Below are positions 46,364-55,496 of a stretch of DNA of 64,000 nucleotides, piece by piece (within the stretch, counting starts at the first letter, position 1; every line of letters begins with the position of its first letter). Location of the stretch: assembly GCF_003182195.1 (NCBI RefSeq), contig NZ_QGTM01000002.1, positions 186,001-250,000 of the forward strand, in the 5' to 3' direction. A program made the translations under genes and the position numbers. Origin of the DNA: Halomonas sp. A11-A (GTDB taxonomy: Bacteria > Pseudomonadota > Gammaproteobacteria > Pseudomonadales > Halomonadaceae). Below the pieces are notes generated by a model. The model worked only from the letters and a program-made list of their open reading frames with translations. It did no database searches and had not been told where the DNA came from.

Positions 46364-48526
46364 TCAGAACTCGTAGCGGGCGGAGAGCCAGAGGCGGCGA
46401 CCTTCCTCGCTGTTGGCGTAGACGTTGCCGTAGCTGGCGCCGCCATCGTAGGCACGGTAGTCGACGAAGTCCTTGTCGAACAGATTCTGGACCGTGGCGC
46501 TGACGGTAAAGGCATCGGAGACCTGATAGCTGCCGCCCAGGTGGAACAGGGCATAGGACTCGAAGTCGCCCAGGTCATCGAAGGAGGGTGCGCCGCGTAT
46601 CCGCTCACGGTTGCGGTAGCGTTCGCTGCGATACTCGCCGGAGAGCCAGGTGCTGAGCCGTTCGGTAGTCTGCCAGCGCAGGGTGCCATTGACCGCATGC
46701 TCCGGGGTATCGGTCAGCGGCTCGCCCTTCTGTGCACCGCTCTTCTGCTCGCTGTCGGTATAGGTGTAGTTGGCGCTCAGGTTGACGCTCTCCGAGAGCT
46801 GGATGCGCGTGGAGAGCTCGATGCCCTGGGTCTCGGCCTCGTCGATATTGATATCCTGAGAGTAGGTGCCATCGGGGATCATCGGGTCACCGCTGACCAC
46901 GATATCCGGGCCGGAGGCGATCTTGTCGTCGAAGCGGTTATGGAACAGCGTGGCGCTGGCCATGAAGCCCTCGCCATTGTCATACAGGGCGGCGAGCTCG
47001 CTGCTGGTGCTCGTCTCCGGCTGCAGGTCCGGGTTGCCGATGGTCAGGATGGTGCCCTGGCCGGTCACGCCGTTGACCCCATTGTGCAAGTCGTTGAGTG
47101 AGGGTGTCTTGTAGCCGCGGCTGATGCCGCCCTTGAGCGTCCAGTCGTCGGTAGCGCTCCATACCAGGTAGCCGCGCGGGCTGAACTGGCTGCCGAAGGC
47201 GTCGTGGTGGTCGTAACGGCCACCCAGGGTCAGGGCCCAGTCATCGGCCAGCCACCATTCGTCTTCGGCGAACAGCGCCCAGGTGGTCTGTGAGAACTCC
47301 TCGGTGGCCAGCCCATCGGTCAGCTCGGAATCCATCCACTGACCGCCGATCGTTGTCATATGATCGCCAAGCGGCATTATGAACTTGCTGTCGAGCACGG
47401 TGTTGGTGGTCTCGAGCTCACGTGCATCGCCGCCCACAATATCGGGGAAGCCTGCATAAGGCTGCCCCATGGTGCCCGGTATGGTGCGGCCCAGCGTCTC
47501 GGTGGTGTTGTGCATTAGGCTGGATTCGAGAGTGCCGGCGGTGAAGCGCCCGGTGTGGCCGATGGCGAGCTGATCACGCTCGAAGCGCAGTTCGTCGCCG
47601 TAGCCATTGGCCTCGCCCGGGGCAGGCTCGCAGCTGCGGGTGCGGCCGTCCAGGGTGCCCAGCTGGCACTCATCGTTGGCGTACTCCTGACGGCTGGTCT
47701 CGCCGTCGAGCCACAATTCGTGATCCTGATGCGGGGTCAGGGTGAGCCTGGCGCCGAAGCTATAGATATCCCCCTCCACCGGGCTTGGCCCGCGCTGGCT
47801 GACCGGGACCTCGGTACCGTCCGCCTCGGTATAGGTCAGGCTGGAGGCGTCGCGCTCATAAAACCGGCCGCGCACCTGGAGCCCCAGGGTCTTCTCGATC
47901 AGCGGGCCGCTGGCATAGAGGCTGGTCTCGCGACTGTCGCCGAACTCGTCGTGCTCGTTGAGAGTGGTTTCGGCCTGTACCGAGCCGCTCCAGGTGTCGC
48001 CCACCTTGCGGGTGATGATATTGATCACCCCGCCCATGGCATCGGAGCCATAGAGGGTCGACATCGGCCCGCGGATCACCTCGATTCGCTCGATGCTGGA
48101 AACCGGCGGCATAAAGCTGGTGGAAGTTTCGCCGAAGTCGTTGGGGGTGACACTGCCGGCGGTGTTCTGGCGGCGGCCGTCGATCAGGATCAGGGTGTAG
48201 TCGCTGGGCATGCCACGGATGCTGATATTGCGACCGCCGGTCTTGCCTACCTGGCCGCCCACGTCGACACCTTCCACATCGCGCAGGGCATCGGCGACGC
48301 TGCTGACCCGCTTCTCCTCCAGCTCCTGGCGGCTGATCACCGAGATGCTGGCCGGCGCATCGCGCAGCGCCTGCTCGAAGCCGGCGGCGGTGACCACGAT
48401 GTTCTCCAGGCGAGCGCTCTCCTCGGCCTGGGCGGGTAGGGCGGCAGCGGCGGCCAGGGCAATGGCGCTGGCCAGTGCCTTGGAGGGGAAGGGCTGGGCA
48501 AGGCGAGGCGGGAGTGAGCGAAGCAT
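46364..48526 (-). CDS. TonB-dependent outer-membrane receptor (FepA/catecholate or vitamin B12-like)
   Basis: The 720-residue precursor has a signal peptide ending LPAQA (about residue 34), a TonB-box-like ENIVVTA near 42, a plug domain (about 55-165, GRNISIRGMPSDYTLILIDG and STLYGSDAMGGVINIITRK) and a 22-strand barrel ending in SARYEF. Plug features resemble FepA/ColI receptors, so a catecholate siderophore is plausible. The start at 48526 has AAGAGGACATC upstream. A Fur-like site lies 14 bases further. Confidence 0.92.
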   Translation of the reverse strand: MLRSLPPRLAQPFPSKALASAIALAAAAALPAQAEESARLENIVVTAAGFEQALRDAPASISVISRQELEEKRVSSVADALRDVEGVDVGGQVGKTGGRNISIRGMPSDYTLILIDGRRQNTAGSVTPNDFGETSTSFMPPVSSIERIEVIRGPMSTLYGSDAMGGVINIITRKVGDTWSGSVQAETTLNEHDEFGDSRETSLYASGPLIEKTLGLQVRGRFYERDASSLTYTEADGTEVPVSQRGPSPVEGDIYSFGARLTLTPHQDHELWLDGETSRQEYANDECQLGTLDGRTRSCEPAPGEANGYGDELRFERDQLAIGHTGRFTAGTLESSLMHNTTETLGRTIPGTMGQPYAGFPDIVGGDARELETTNTVLDSKFIMPLGDHMTTIGGQWMDSELTDGLATEEFSQTTWALFAEDEWWLADDWALTLGGRYDHHDAFGSQFSPRGYLVWSATDDWTLKGGISRGYKTPSLNDLHNGVNGVTGQGTILTIGNPDLQPETSTSSELAALYDNGEGFMASATLFHNRFDDKIASGPDIVVSGDPMIPDGTYSQDINIDEAETQGIELSTRIQLSESVNLSANYTYTDSEQKSGAQKGEPLTDTPEHAVNGTLRWQTTERLSTWLSGEYRSERYRNRERIRGAPSFDDLGDFESYALFHLGGSYQVSDAFTVSATVQNLFDKDFVDYRAYDGGASYGNVYANSEEGRRLWLSARYEF

Positions 48527-48540
48527 GATGTCCTCTTGAA

Positions 48541-48555
48541 TGAGTTTGATTCTCA
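48541..48555. promoter_or_regulatory. Fur-box-like site for the receptor gene
   Basis: TGAGTTTGATTCTCA matches 10 of 14 positions of the 7-1-7 Fur pattern and sits within 30 bases of the receptor start. It is weaker than the other Fur boxes here. Confidence 0.45.
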
Positions 48556-48693
48556 GTTGCAGGGAGGATTCTAGGCTCGAAAGTTCCCCGGCGAACAGCG
48601 GTGAGGCCGCAACGCCGCGTTGCCGAAGACGCAACACGCTCGGTTGCGTTGCCTCGAACGCGGCGTTCCGACGGGAGGGATACCTCATGATGA

Positions 48694-48708
48694 TGAGAAT
48701 CATTACCA
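48694..48708. promoter_or_regulatory. Fur box upstream of the siderophore-binding protein gene
   Basis: TGAGAATCATTACCA matches 12 of 14 positions of the 7-1-7 Fur pattern and lies 32 bases before the ATG at 48741. Confidence 0.7.
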
Positions 48709-48740
48709 TGCTTGGCTTTCACTCTGTCCGGGAGTTCTCC

Positions 48741-49697
48741 ATGCCACGCCAGCCCTCGTCCCCGTTCCTGATGCCGCCCCTTCGCCTGCTACTCGGTGGG
48801 GCATCTCTGGTCCTGGCACTGGGCGCCCAGGCACACAGCGTCGAGACGGCCAACGGTCCGGTCGCGGTGCCCGAGTCCCCCGAGCGGATTGTGACCCTCT
48901 ACGAAGGCGCTCTGGATGCTGCCCTGGCTACCGGCCAGCTGCCCGTGGCGGCGGTGACCACCCGCGGCGGCGATGGCGTGGCCCGCTATATCGAGGCCCA
49001 TCTCGATGTCCACCACCCCGAGGCCGAGCTGGCCATCGTCGGGGTGGTGCGCGAGATCAACCTGGAGGCGGTGCTGGCCGAGCGGCCGGACCTGATCCTG
49101 GCGGCGCCGCAGCTCTCCGCCGAGCAGTACGCGCTGCTGTCGCGGATCGCCCCCACCGTGGTGCCCCAGGCCCGTGAGCTGGCCGCCGACAACTGGAAAC
49201 ATGAGGCACGCCTGTTCGGCGAGGCCCTGGGGCGTGGCGAGGCGCTGGAGAAGGCCATTACCGAGGTGGAGGAGCGCGCCGCCGCCCTCGCCGTGGACCT
49301 CGCCGAGGCGGGGGGGGACGGCAGCGCCAACCTGGTGCGCTGGATGCCCCAGGGCCCGTTGGTGATGTCCGAGTCGCTGTTCACCAGCGGCGTGCTGGCG
49401 GCCGCCGGCCTGGCGGTCGACGACGCCGGCCTGGTCAATCAGCGTGGGGTGCACAGCGATCCGCTGAGCCTCGAGAACCTCTCGCGGCTGGAGGGCGACT
49501 GGCTGTTCTTGGCCACGCTGAACGAGGAGGGCGACGAGGCCCTGGAAGCGGCCAAGCAGTCAGCCGCCTTCGCCCGGCTGCCGGTGGTGGAGAAGGGGCG
49601 GGTGATTGCGGTGGATGGCCAACTGTGGACCAGCGCCAATGGCCCGCTGGCCGCCCAGGCGATCCTCGACGATATCGAAGCTGCGCTGCTGCCCTGA
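48741..49697 (+). CDS. iron-siderophore/cobalamin-type ABC substrate-binding protein
   Basis: The 318-residue precursor has a signal peptide (to about residue 33, AQAHS) and a type III periplasmic binding fold (FecB/FhuD/BtuF) with PERIVTLYEGALDAALATG near 45, LAERPDLILAAPQLSAEQ near 110 and PLSLENLSRLEGDWLF near 245. Its gene heads an importer operon whose permease genes are damaged. The start at 48741 was chosen for its GGGAG ribosome site; an upstream ATG at 48687 lacks one. The stop overlaps the permease ATG by one base. Confidence 0.9.
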   Translation: MPRQPSSPFLMPPLRLLLGGASLVLALGAQAHSVETANGPVAVPESPERIVTLYEGALDAALATGQLPVAAVTTRGGDGVARYIEAHLDVHHPEAELAIVGVVREINLEAVLAERPDLILAAPQLSAEQYALLSRIAPTVVPQARELAADNWKHEARLFGEALGRGEALEKAITEVEERAAALAVDLAEAGGDGSANLVRWMPQGPLVMSESLFTSGVLAAAGLAVDDAGLVNQRGVHSDPLSLENLSRLEGDWLFLATLNEEGDEALEAAKQSAAFARLPVVEKGRVIAVDGQLWTSANGPLAAQAILDDIEAALLP

Positions 49698-50848
49698 TGG
49701 CGGCGAGCGGCTTGTGTCTTCACCCCCGCCGCCCGGCGCGGCTTTGGCGTGTCATGGCCTCGCTACTGGCGCTGCTGGCGGTGGCGGCCATCGCCAGCTT
49801 GATGCTGGGGGCCGGCGAAGTGACGCCGGGACGCGCCTTGGCCGTGCTGACAGGGCACGGTGATGACGAGGCCACCTTCGTGGTGGGCGCGCTGCGTGCA
49901 CCGCGCACCCTGATCGGCATCGGGGTGGGGCTGGCGCTTGCGGTCTCTGGTGCTCTGCTCCAGGCGGTATCCCGCAACCCCCTGGCCGAGCCGGGACTGC
50001 TCGGCGTCAGTGCCGGCGCGGCCTTCGCCGTGGGCGTGGCGCTATGGCTGGGCGCCAGCGCCGCCACCCTGCGCATCGCGGTGGGGCAGGTGGGGGCGCT
50101 GCTAGGCTGCCTGGCCGTGCTCAGCGTGGTGCGTCTGCGTGGCATGGGCGGTGACCCGGTGCGCCTGGTGCTGGCCGGTGCCGCCTTCTCGTCGCTGCTC
50201 GCCTCGCTCACCTCGTTGCTGCTGCTGTTCGATCAGCGTACCGCCGACGAGATCCGCTTCTGGGTGATCGGCAGCCTCTCCGGACGGCGCCTGGGGGACC
50301 TGCTGGCGGTGTTGCCCAGCCTGGTATTGGCGTTGGGGATCATCGCCGTCATCGCTCGGCCGCTGGCCGCCCTGGCGCTGGGCGAGCGGGTTGCCTCGGG
50401 GCTGGGTCACCATCCGGGACGCGTGCGCCTGCTGGTGATCCTGGCGGTGGCGCTGATGGTGGGGGCGGCCACCGCCCTGGCCGGGCCCATCGCCTTCGTC
50501 GGCCTGGTGGTGCCCTTCGCCGCCCGTGCCCTGGCCGGCCCCGACATCCGCCGCACCCTGTGGCTCTGCCTGCCGCTGGGCCCGCTGATGGTGCTGGTCG
50601 CGGATATCGTCTCACGCCTAGTGGTGGCCCCCGCGGAGCTGCCCATCGGGGTGCTCACCGCGCCGGGGGCGCCACCGCGGCCGCCATCACCTTCGGCCTC
50701 GCCAGCGGCGGCGACACCCGCGGCTATCGCTTCATCGTCGCCGGCATCGGCATCGGTGCGGTCTTCGGTGCCGTCACCCAGCTGCTGCTGGCCCAGGTGG
50801 ATATCGACAGCGCCAATGCGGCTTACCCCTGGACGGTGGGCACGCTGA
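49697..50848 (+). pseudogene. FecCD-family permease 1, C-terminus lost at a deletion junction
   Basis: The reading frame is intact over about 322 residues (LRAPRTLIGIGVGLALAVSG, NPLAEPGLLGVSAGAAFAVG, GPIAFVGLVVPFAARALAG, ending PAELPIGVLTA). It then leaves homology at about 50662 and continues as 61 residues of Pro/Ser/Ala-rich out-of-frame sequence that is really the start of permease 2 in the wrong frame. The normal last 15-20 residues (LLGAPxFLxLL type) are missing. A functional channel is unlikely but not excluded, since only the last helix end is lost. Confidence 0.8.
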
Positions 50849-51912
50849 ACGCCCGCTCGCCGGGGGCGGTGACGGTGCTGGCCGCGGGGCTGGCGCTGGG
50901 AGTGCCGCTGGCCCTCGCCTTGGGGCGTTCGCTCTCCGGCCTGCGATTCTCCGATGCCGTGGCCGCCGGGCTCGGGGTCAGGCTGCGCCGCCGCCGCGCG
51001 CAGGTGCTCTCGCTCTCGGTGCTGCTGACGGCGCTGGCCGTGGCGGTCGCCGGCCCGGTGGGCATGGTGGGGCTGATCGGCCCGGAGATCGCCCGCTCGC
51101 TCTCCTCGCCGCGCGGCGTGCCACTGATCGCCTCGGCCCTGGCCGGCGCCCTGGTGATGGTGCTGGCCGACCTGGTGGGTCGCCTGCTGCTGGCGCCCAT
51201 CGAGTTGCCGGTGGGCATCGTCACCGCCATCGTCGGCCCCAACGGCTGCGGCAAGTCGACCCTGCTGGCCGGCCTGGCGCGCCTGCACGCCCCCGCCGGC
51301 GGGGCGGTGCTGCTCGACGGCGTGGATATCCAGCGCCTGCCGGCCCGGGAGCTGGCACGGCGCCTGGCGCTGTTGCCCCAGGAGGCCAGCGCCCCCGAGG
51401 GACTGACCGTGGGCGACCTGGTGCGCTTCGGTCGTCAGCCCCACCAGGGCTGGCTGCGCCAGTGGTCGGCGGACGACCGCCAGGCGGTGGCCGAGGCGCT
51501 GGCCGCGGCGGGCCTCGAGGCCCTGGCCGAGCGTCCCCTTGAGGCGCTCTCCGGCGGCCAGCGCCAGCGCGCCTGGATCGCCATGACCATCGCCCAGCAG
51601 ACGCCGCTGCTGCTGCTCGACGAGCCCACCTCAGCGCTCGACCTGGGCCACCAGCTGGAGGTGTTCGAGCTGGTGCGCTCGCTGGCCAGCCGCGGGCGGA
51701 CCATCGCCCTGGTGCTCCACGACCTGGCCAGCGCCTGCCGCTACGCCGACCACCTGGTGGCCATGCGCGATGGACGCATCGTCGCCCAGGGCGCCCCGGC
51801 CGAGGTGGTCAGCGAGGCGCTGGTGGCGGCGCTCTACGGCGTTGCCTGCACCCTGATCCATGACCCGGTGAGCGGCACGCCGCTGCTCACCAACCTGCGC
51901 CGACTTCTGTAG
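50669..51912 (+). pseudogene. fusion of FecCD permease 2 (N-terminus lost) to a siderophore ABC ATPase (N-terminus lost)
   Basis: Homology starts mid-permease at GATAAAITFGLASGGD, about 105 residues into a normal FecD-type protein, and runs to APIELPVGIVTA. It then joins in frame to the ATPase at IVGPNGCGKSTLLAGL, so the permease end and the first 30-35 ATPase residues are absent. The ATPase retains Walker A, signature [13 protein letters not shown] and Walker B LLLLDEPTSALDL. There is no proper start codon with a ribosome site. Two deletions at CACCGC-type short repeats explain both joints. Confidence 0.82.
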
Positions 51913-51984
51913 CCGCCGAAGCGCTCGCGTTGGAGGCGCGCGGGTGAATCGGTATCCTGCCCGGGTCAACTACAAGGACTCGCC

Positions 51985-53808
51985 ATGACCACCACCCCGG
52001 CTACCCCCAGCAGCTTCCAGGCGCTGGTGCGCCTGCTGCGCTACGCCCGCGGCTACCGGCGGCGCATCATCGCCGCCACCAGCTGCTCGATCATCAACAA
52101 GATCTTCGATATCGCCCCGGAGATCCTGATTGGCGTGGCCATCGACGTGGCGGTCAACCAGGAGGCGAGCTTCGTGGCACGCCTGGGTTTCACCACGCCC
52201 CAGGAGCAGATCTTCGTGCTGGCGATCCTGACCTTCTTCATCTGGGCCGGCGAATCGATCTTCGAGTACCTCTACAAGATCCTGTGGCGCAACCTCGCCC
52301 AGCGCCTCCAGGCCGACATGCGCCTGGATACCTACGAGCACGCCCAGCGCCTGGACATGGCCTTCTTCGAGTCCAGGAGCTCCGGCCAGCTGGTGGCCAC
52401 CATGAACGACGACATCAACCAGCTGGAGCGCTTCCTCGACGGCGGCGCCAACGCCCTGATCCAGGTCGGGGTCACCGTGGTGGCGGTGGGGGCGGTGTTC
52501 TTCGTCATCTCGCCGCTGGTCGCGCTGCTCGCCTTCACGCCCATCCCGCTGATCATCTGGGGCGCCTTCTACTTCCAGCGCAAGGCGGGCCCGCTCTACG
52601 CCGACGTGCGCGAGAAGGTGGGCGACCTGGCCAGCCGGCTGGCCAACAACCTGGCCGGCATCGCCACCATCAAGAGCTTCACCAGCGAGGCCCGCGAGGC
52701 GGCGCGCCTGCGCGAGGTGAGCGAGGCCTACGTGGAGGCCAACCGCCGCGCCATCCAGGTCAGCTCCGCCTTCATCCCGGTGATCCGCATGGCGATACTG
52801 GCCGGCTTTCTGGCCACCTTCACCGTGGGCGGCCTGCTCGCCCTGCGCGGCGATCTCAACGTGGGCGCCTACGGCGTGCTGGTGTTCCTCACCCAGCGCC
52901 TGCTGTGGCCGCTGACGGGCCTGGCCGAGGTGATCGACCTCTTCGAGCGCGCCATGGCCAGCACCCGGCGCATCCTCGACCTGCTGGCGGTGCCGATCAC
53001 GGTGCGCGACAACGCCACCGCGCCCCTGGCCGAGCCCCTGCGCGGCGAGGTGAACTTCGAGGGGGTGAGCTTTCGCTATGCGGCAAGCGAGGTGGGCGTC
53101 GAGGACGTCAGCCTCCACGTGCCCGCCGGCCATACGCTGGCCTTGGTGGGGGCCACCGGCTCCGGCAAATCGACCCTGATCAAGCTGCTGCTGCGCTTCT
53201 ACGATCCCGACGCCGGGCGCATCCGCATCGACGGCCAGACGATCGATGCGGTGAGCCTCACCTCGCTGCGCGGCGCCATCGGGCTGGTCAGCCAGGACGT
53301 CTACCTCTTCGAGGGCACGGTGCGTGACAACATCGCCTATGGGAAACCCGACGCCCCGGAGGCCGATGTGATCGAGGCGGCCAGGACCGCCGAGGCGTGG
53401 GAGTTCATCCAGGCGCTGCCCCAGGGGCTCGATACCCCGGTGGGCGAGCGGGGCGTGCGCCTCTCCGGCGGCCAGCGTCAGCGCCTCTCGCTGGCCCGGG
53501 CGCTGCTCAAGGACCCGCCCATCCTGGTGCTGGACGAGGCCACCAGCGCCGTGGACAACGAGACCGAGGCCGCCATCCAGCGCTCGCTGCGCAGGATCGC
53601 CCACGGCCGCACCGTGATCATGATCGCCCATCGCCTCTCCACCATCGTCCACGCCGACGAGATCGTGGTGATCGAGGGCGGCCAGGTGGTGGAGCGCGGC
53701 ACCCACAAGACGCTGCTCGAGGCCGACGGCCGCTACGCCGCCCAGTGGCGGGTGCAGACCGGCGCGCTGACGGTGGACCTTGCCGAGGGCGACGCCACCC
53801 GTGCGTGA
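51985..53808 (+). CDS. ABCB-type ABC exporter (fused membrane and ATPase domains)
   Basis: The 607-residue half-transporter has a six-helix membrane domain (about residues 25-330) and a C-terminal ATPase with Walker [10 protein letters not shown] near 390, signature [17 protein letters not shown] near 492, Walker [14 protein letters not shown] and H-loop IAHRLSTI. Its place in a siderophore locus suggests a role in siderophore export or release, as for similar exporters, but lipid or drug export is equally possible by sequence. It starts 72 bases after the broken importer. Confidence 0.9.
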   Translation: MTTTPATPSSFQALVRLLRYARGYRRRIIAATSCSIINKIFDIAPEILIGVAIDVAVNQEASFVARLGFTTPQEQIFVLAILTFFIWAGESIFEYLYKILWRNLAQRLQADMRLDTYEHAQRLDMAFFESRSSGQLVATMNDDINQLERFLDGGANALIQVGVTVVAVGAVFFVISPLVALLAFTPIPLIIWGAFYFQRKAGPLYADVREKVGDLASRLANNLAGIATIKSFTSEAREAARLREVSEAYVEANRRAIQVSSAFIPVIRMAILAGFLATFTVGGLLALRGDLNVGAYGVLVFLTQRLLWPLTGLAEVIDLFERAMASTRRILDLLAVPITVRDNATAPLAEPLRGEVNFEGVSFRYAASEVGVEDVSLHVPAGHTLALVGATGSGKSTLIKLLLRFYDPDAGRIRIDGQTIDAVSLTSLRGAIGLVSQDVYLFEGTVRDNIAYGKPDAPEADVIEAARTAEAWEFIQALPQGLDTPVGERGVRLSGGQRQRLSLARALLKDPPILVLDEATSAVDNETEAAIQRSLRRIAHGRTVIMIAHRLSTIVHADEIVVIEGGQVVERGTHKTLLEADGRYAAQWRVQTGALTVDLAEGDATRA

Positions 53809-54766
53809 GGCGCTAGAGCGCCATCAGGTGTGGGGCTACCTGGCGGCAATCCTGGCCGGGCTCGGCCTGGGGCTGACCCGCCCCGAGGCCGCCGGGCTTC
53901 TGGAAAAGGCGCTCTGGCCGCTGCTCGGCCTGCTGCTCTACACCACCTTCACTCAGGTACCCCTGGGCCGGCTCGGCCTGGCGGCGAAGGACTGGCGCTT
54001 CGGCGCGGCCCTGCTGGCCGGCAACTTCTTGATCCTGCCCCTGGCGGTGGGAAGCCTGGTGGTCCTGCTGCCCCTGGCACCCGCCGTCCAAGTCGGGGTG
54101 CTGCTGGTGCTGCTGGTGCCCTGCACCGACTGGTTCATCAGCTTCACCCACCTGGGACGCGGCGACGCCGGGCGTGCCATCGCCGCCACGCCGCTGCTGC
54201 TGGCGCTCCAGCTGGTGGCGCTGCCGGCCTATCTCTGGCTCTTCCTGGGCGCCGACTGGGCCAGGGTGGCGATCAGCGGGCCGCTGCTCTCCGCCTTCGC
54301 CGGGTTGATCATGGGGCCGCTGGCGGCGGCCTGGCTGACCGAGCGCCTGGCCAGGCGCCGCCCTGGTGTCAGACGCCTGGTGGCGGGGCTCGGCTGGCTG
54401 CCCGTGCCGCTGCTGGCCATGGTGCTGTTCAGCATTGCCGCCACCCAGGTGGGCAGCGTGAGGGGCCTGGGTGGAGTATTACTGCAGGTGCTGCCGCTCT
54501 TCGTCGGCTATCTGGCGCTGGCGGCGCTGCTGGGACGGGCGCTGGGGCGCGCCTTCGGACTGATGCCGCCGGCGGCGCGGACCCTCATCTTCAGCTTCGC
54601 CACTCGGAACTCCTTCGTGGTGCTGCCCATTGCCCTGGCGCTGCCCGAGGCCTGGCAGGCCGCTGTGGTGGTGATCGTCTTCCAGTCGCTGGTGGAACTC
54701 TTCGGGATGGTGGCCTACCTGCGCCTCGTGCCTGGCCGGCTGATTCCCAGCAAGGCGCTAAGGTAG
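53801..54766 (+). CDS. SLC10/ACR3-like Na+-coupled or arsenite-type permease
   Basis: The 321-residue protein has about ten hydrophobic segments with the bile-acid:sodium symporter/ACR3 pattern (TTFTQVPLG near residue 45, LVPCTDWFISFTHLGRGD near 108 and FATRNSFVVLPIALALP near 265). VPCTDW contains the cysteine found in ACR3 arsenite pumps. The chosen start is a GTG at 53801 overlapping the exporter stop; a TTG at 53780 is possible. Arsenite export or organic-anion uptake are both open; no arsC or arsR is nearby. Confidence 0.8.
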   Translation: MREALERHQVWGYLAAILAGLGLGLTRPEAAGLLEKALWPLLGLLLYTTFTQVPLGRLGLAAKDWRFGAALLAGNFLILPLAVGSLVVLLPLAPAVQVGVLLVLLVPCTDWFISFTHLGRGDAGRAIAATPLLLALQLVALPAYLWLFLGADWARVAISGPLLSAFAGLIMGPLAAAWLTERLARRRPGVRRLVAGLGWLPVPLLAMVLFSIAATQVGSVRGLGGVLLQVLPLFVGYLALAALLGRALGRAFGLMPPAARTLIFSFATRNSFVVLPIALALPEAWQAAVVVIVFQSLVELFGMVAYLRLVPGRLIPSKALR

Positions 54767-54834
54767 GCTTTACCTGGAAAGCCGGGTGCCAATCGCCAAC
54801 ACTCGAGGCTGACAGGATCAGTGGAGGAGTCGCA

Positions 54835-55476
54835 ATGACCATCATGCGCAACGCCCGGCATTCTGCCCGGCAGGCAGGTGAGCCTTCACGGCGCTGGGTC
54901 GGGGCGGCGTCGGTGCTCGGGTTGACGGCCCTGGCCTCCCAGGGACTGGCGTCGCCGCCCTTGCTCACGGCGGTGGAGTCAGATCCGGTGGCGCTGGGCT
55001 GGATGCAGGGCTTCCCGCCGCCGCCCGAGAAGATCATCGGCCAGCCCGACAGCGACTATTTCAGCTTTCCCAAGCTGCGCTGGACGGTGTGTCATTTTCG
55101 CGAGCTGCTGCCGACACGGCGGGTGAGCCGTGGCCTCGAGGCGTCGCGACCCTTGCCCTATGCCCTGGACCCGAATATCGACGCGGTCACCTTCACCCCG
55201 CTGGAGGGCGGCGACCGCGACGCCTTCGCCCGGGTCGGCTACGCGAACCTGCCCGGCGGAAGCTACCGCGGCATGTGGTGGGTGCTGCACAACGACCATG
55301 GCGCCTTCGCCGCCCGAGGGGTGCACGGCCAGACGATCTACGTCGATCCCACCGCCCGCATGGTGATCGTGCGTTTCGCCTCCCGCCCGGTGGCGGGCAA
55401 CGCGGCCAACGATGCCACCTTGCTGCCCGTCTATCAGGCGCTGGCCGAGTACCTGATGGGGCGTAAGGTGGAATAG
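54835..55476 (+). pseudogene. NylB-like serine hydrolase (beta-lactamase fold) lacking its catalytic core
   Basis: The first part (signal-like segment, then DPVALGWMQGFPPPPEKIIG, RWTVCHFRELLPTRRVSRGL, DAVTFTPLEGG) matches the N-terminus of 6-aminohexanoate-dimer-hydrolase-like enzymes. The last part (GGSYRGMWWVLHNDHGAFAARG...YVDPTARMVIVRFASRP) matches their C-terminus. The SxxK catalytic core of about 200 residues is missing; the joint falls at a GGCGGCGAC repeat near 55207-55215. The 213-residue frame stays open. The start has TGGAGGAG upstream. Probably inactive. Confidence 0.8.
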
Positions 55477-55496
55477 CAGGCTCGGATTGCCTGTGC

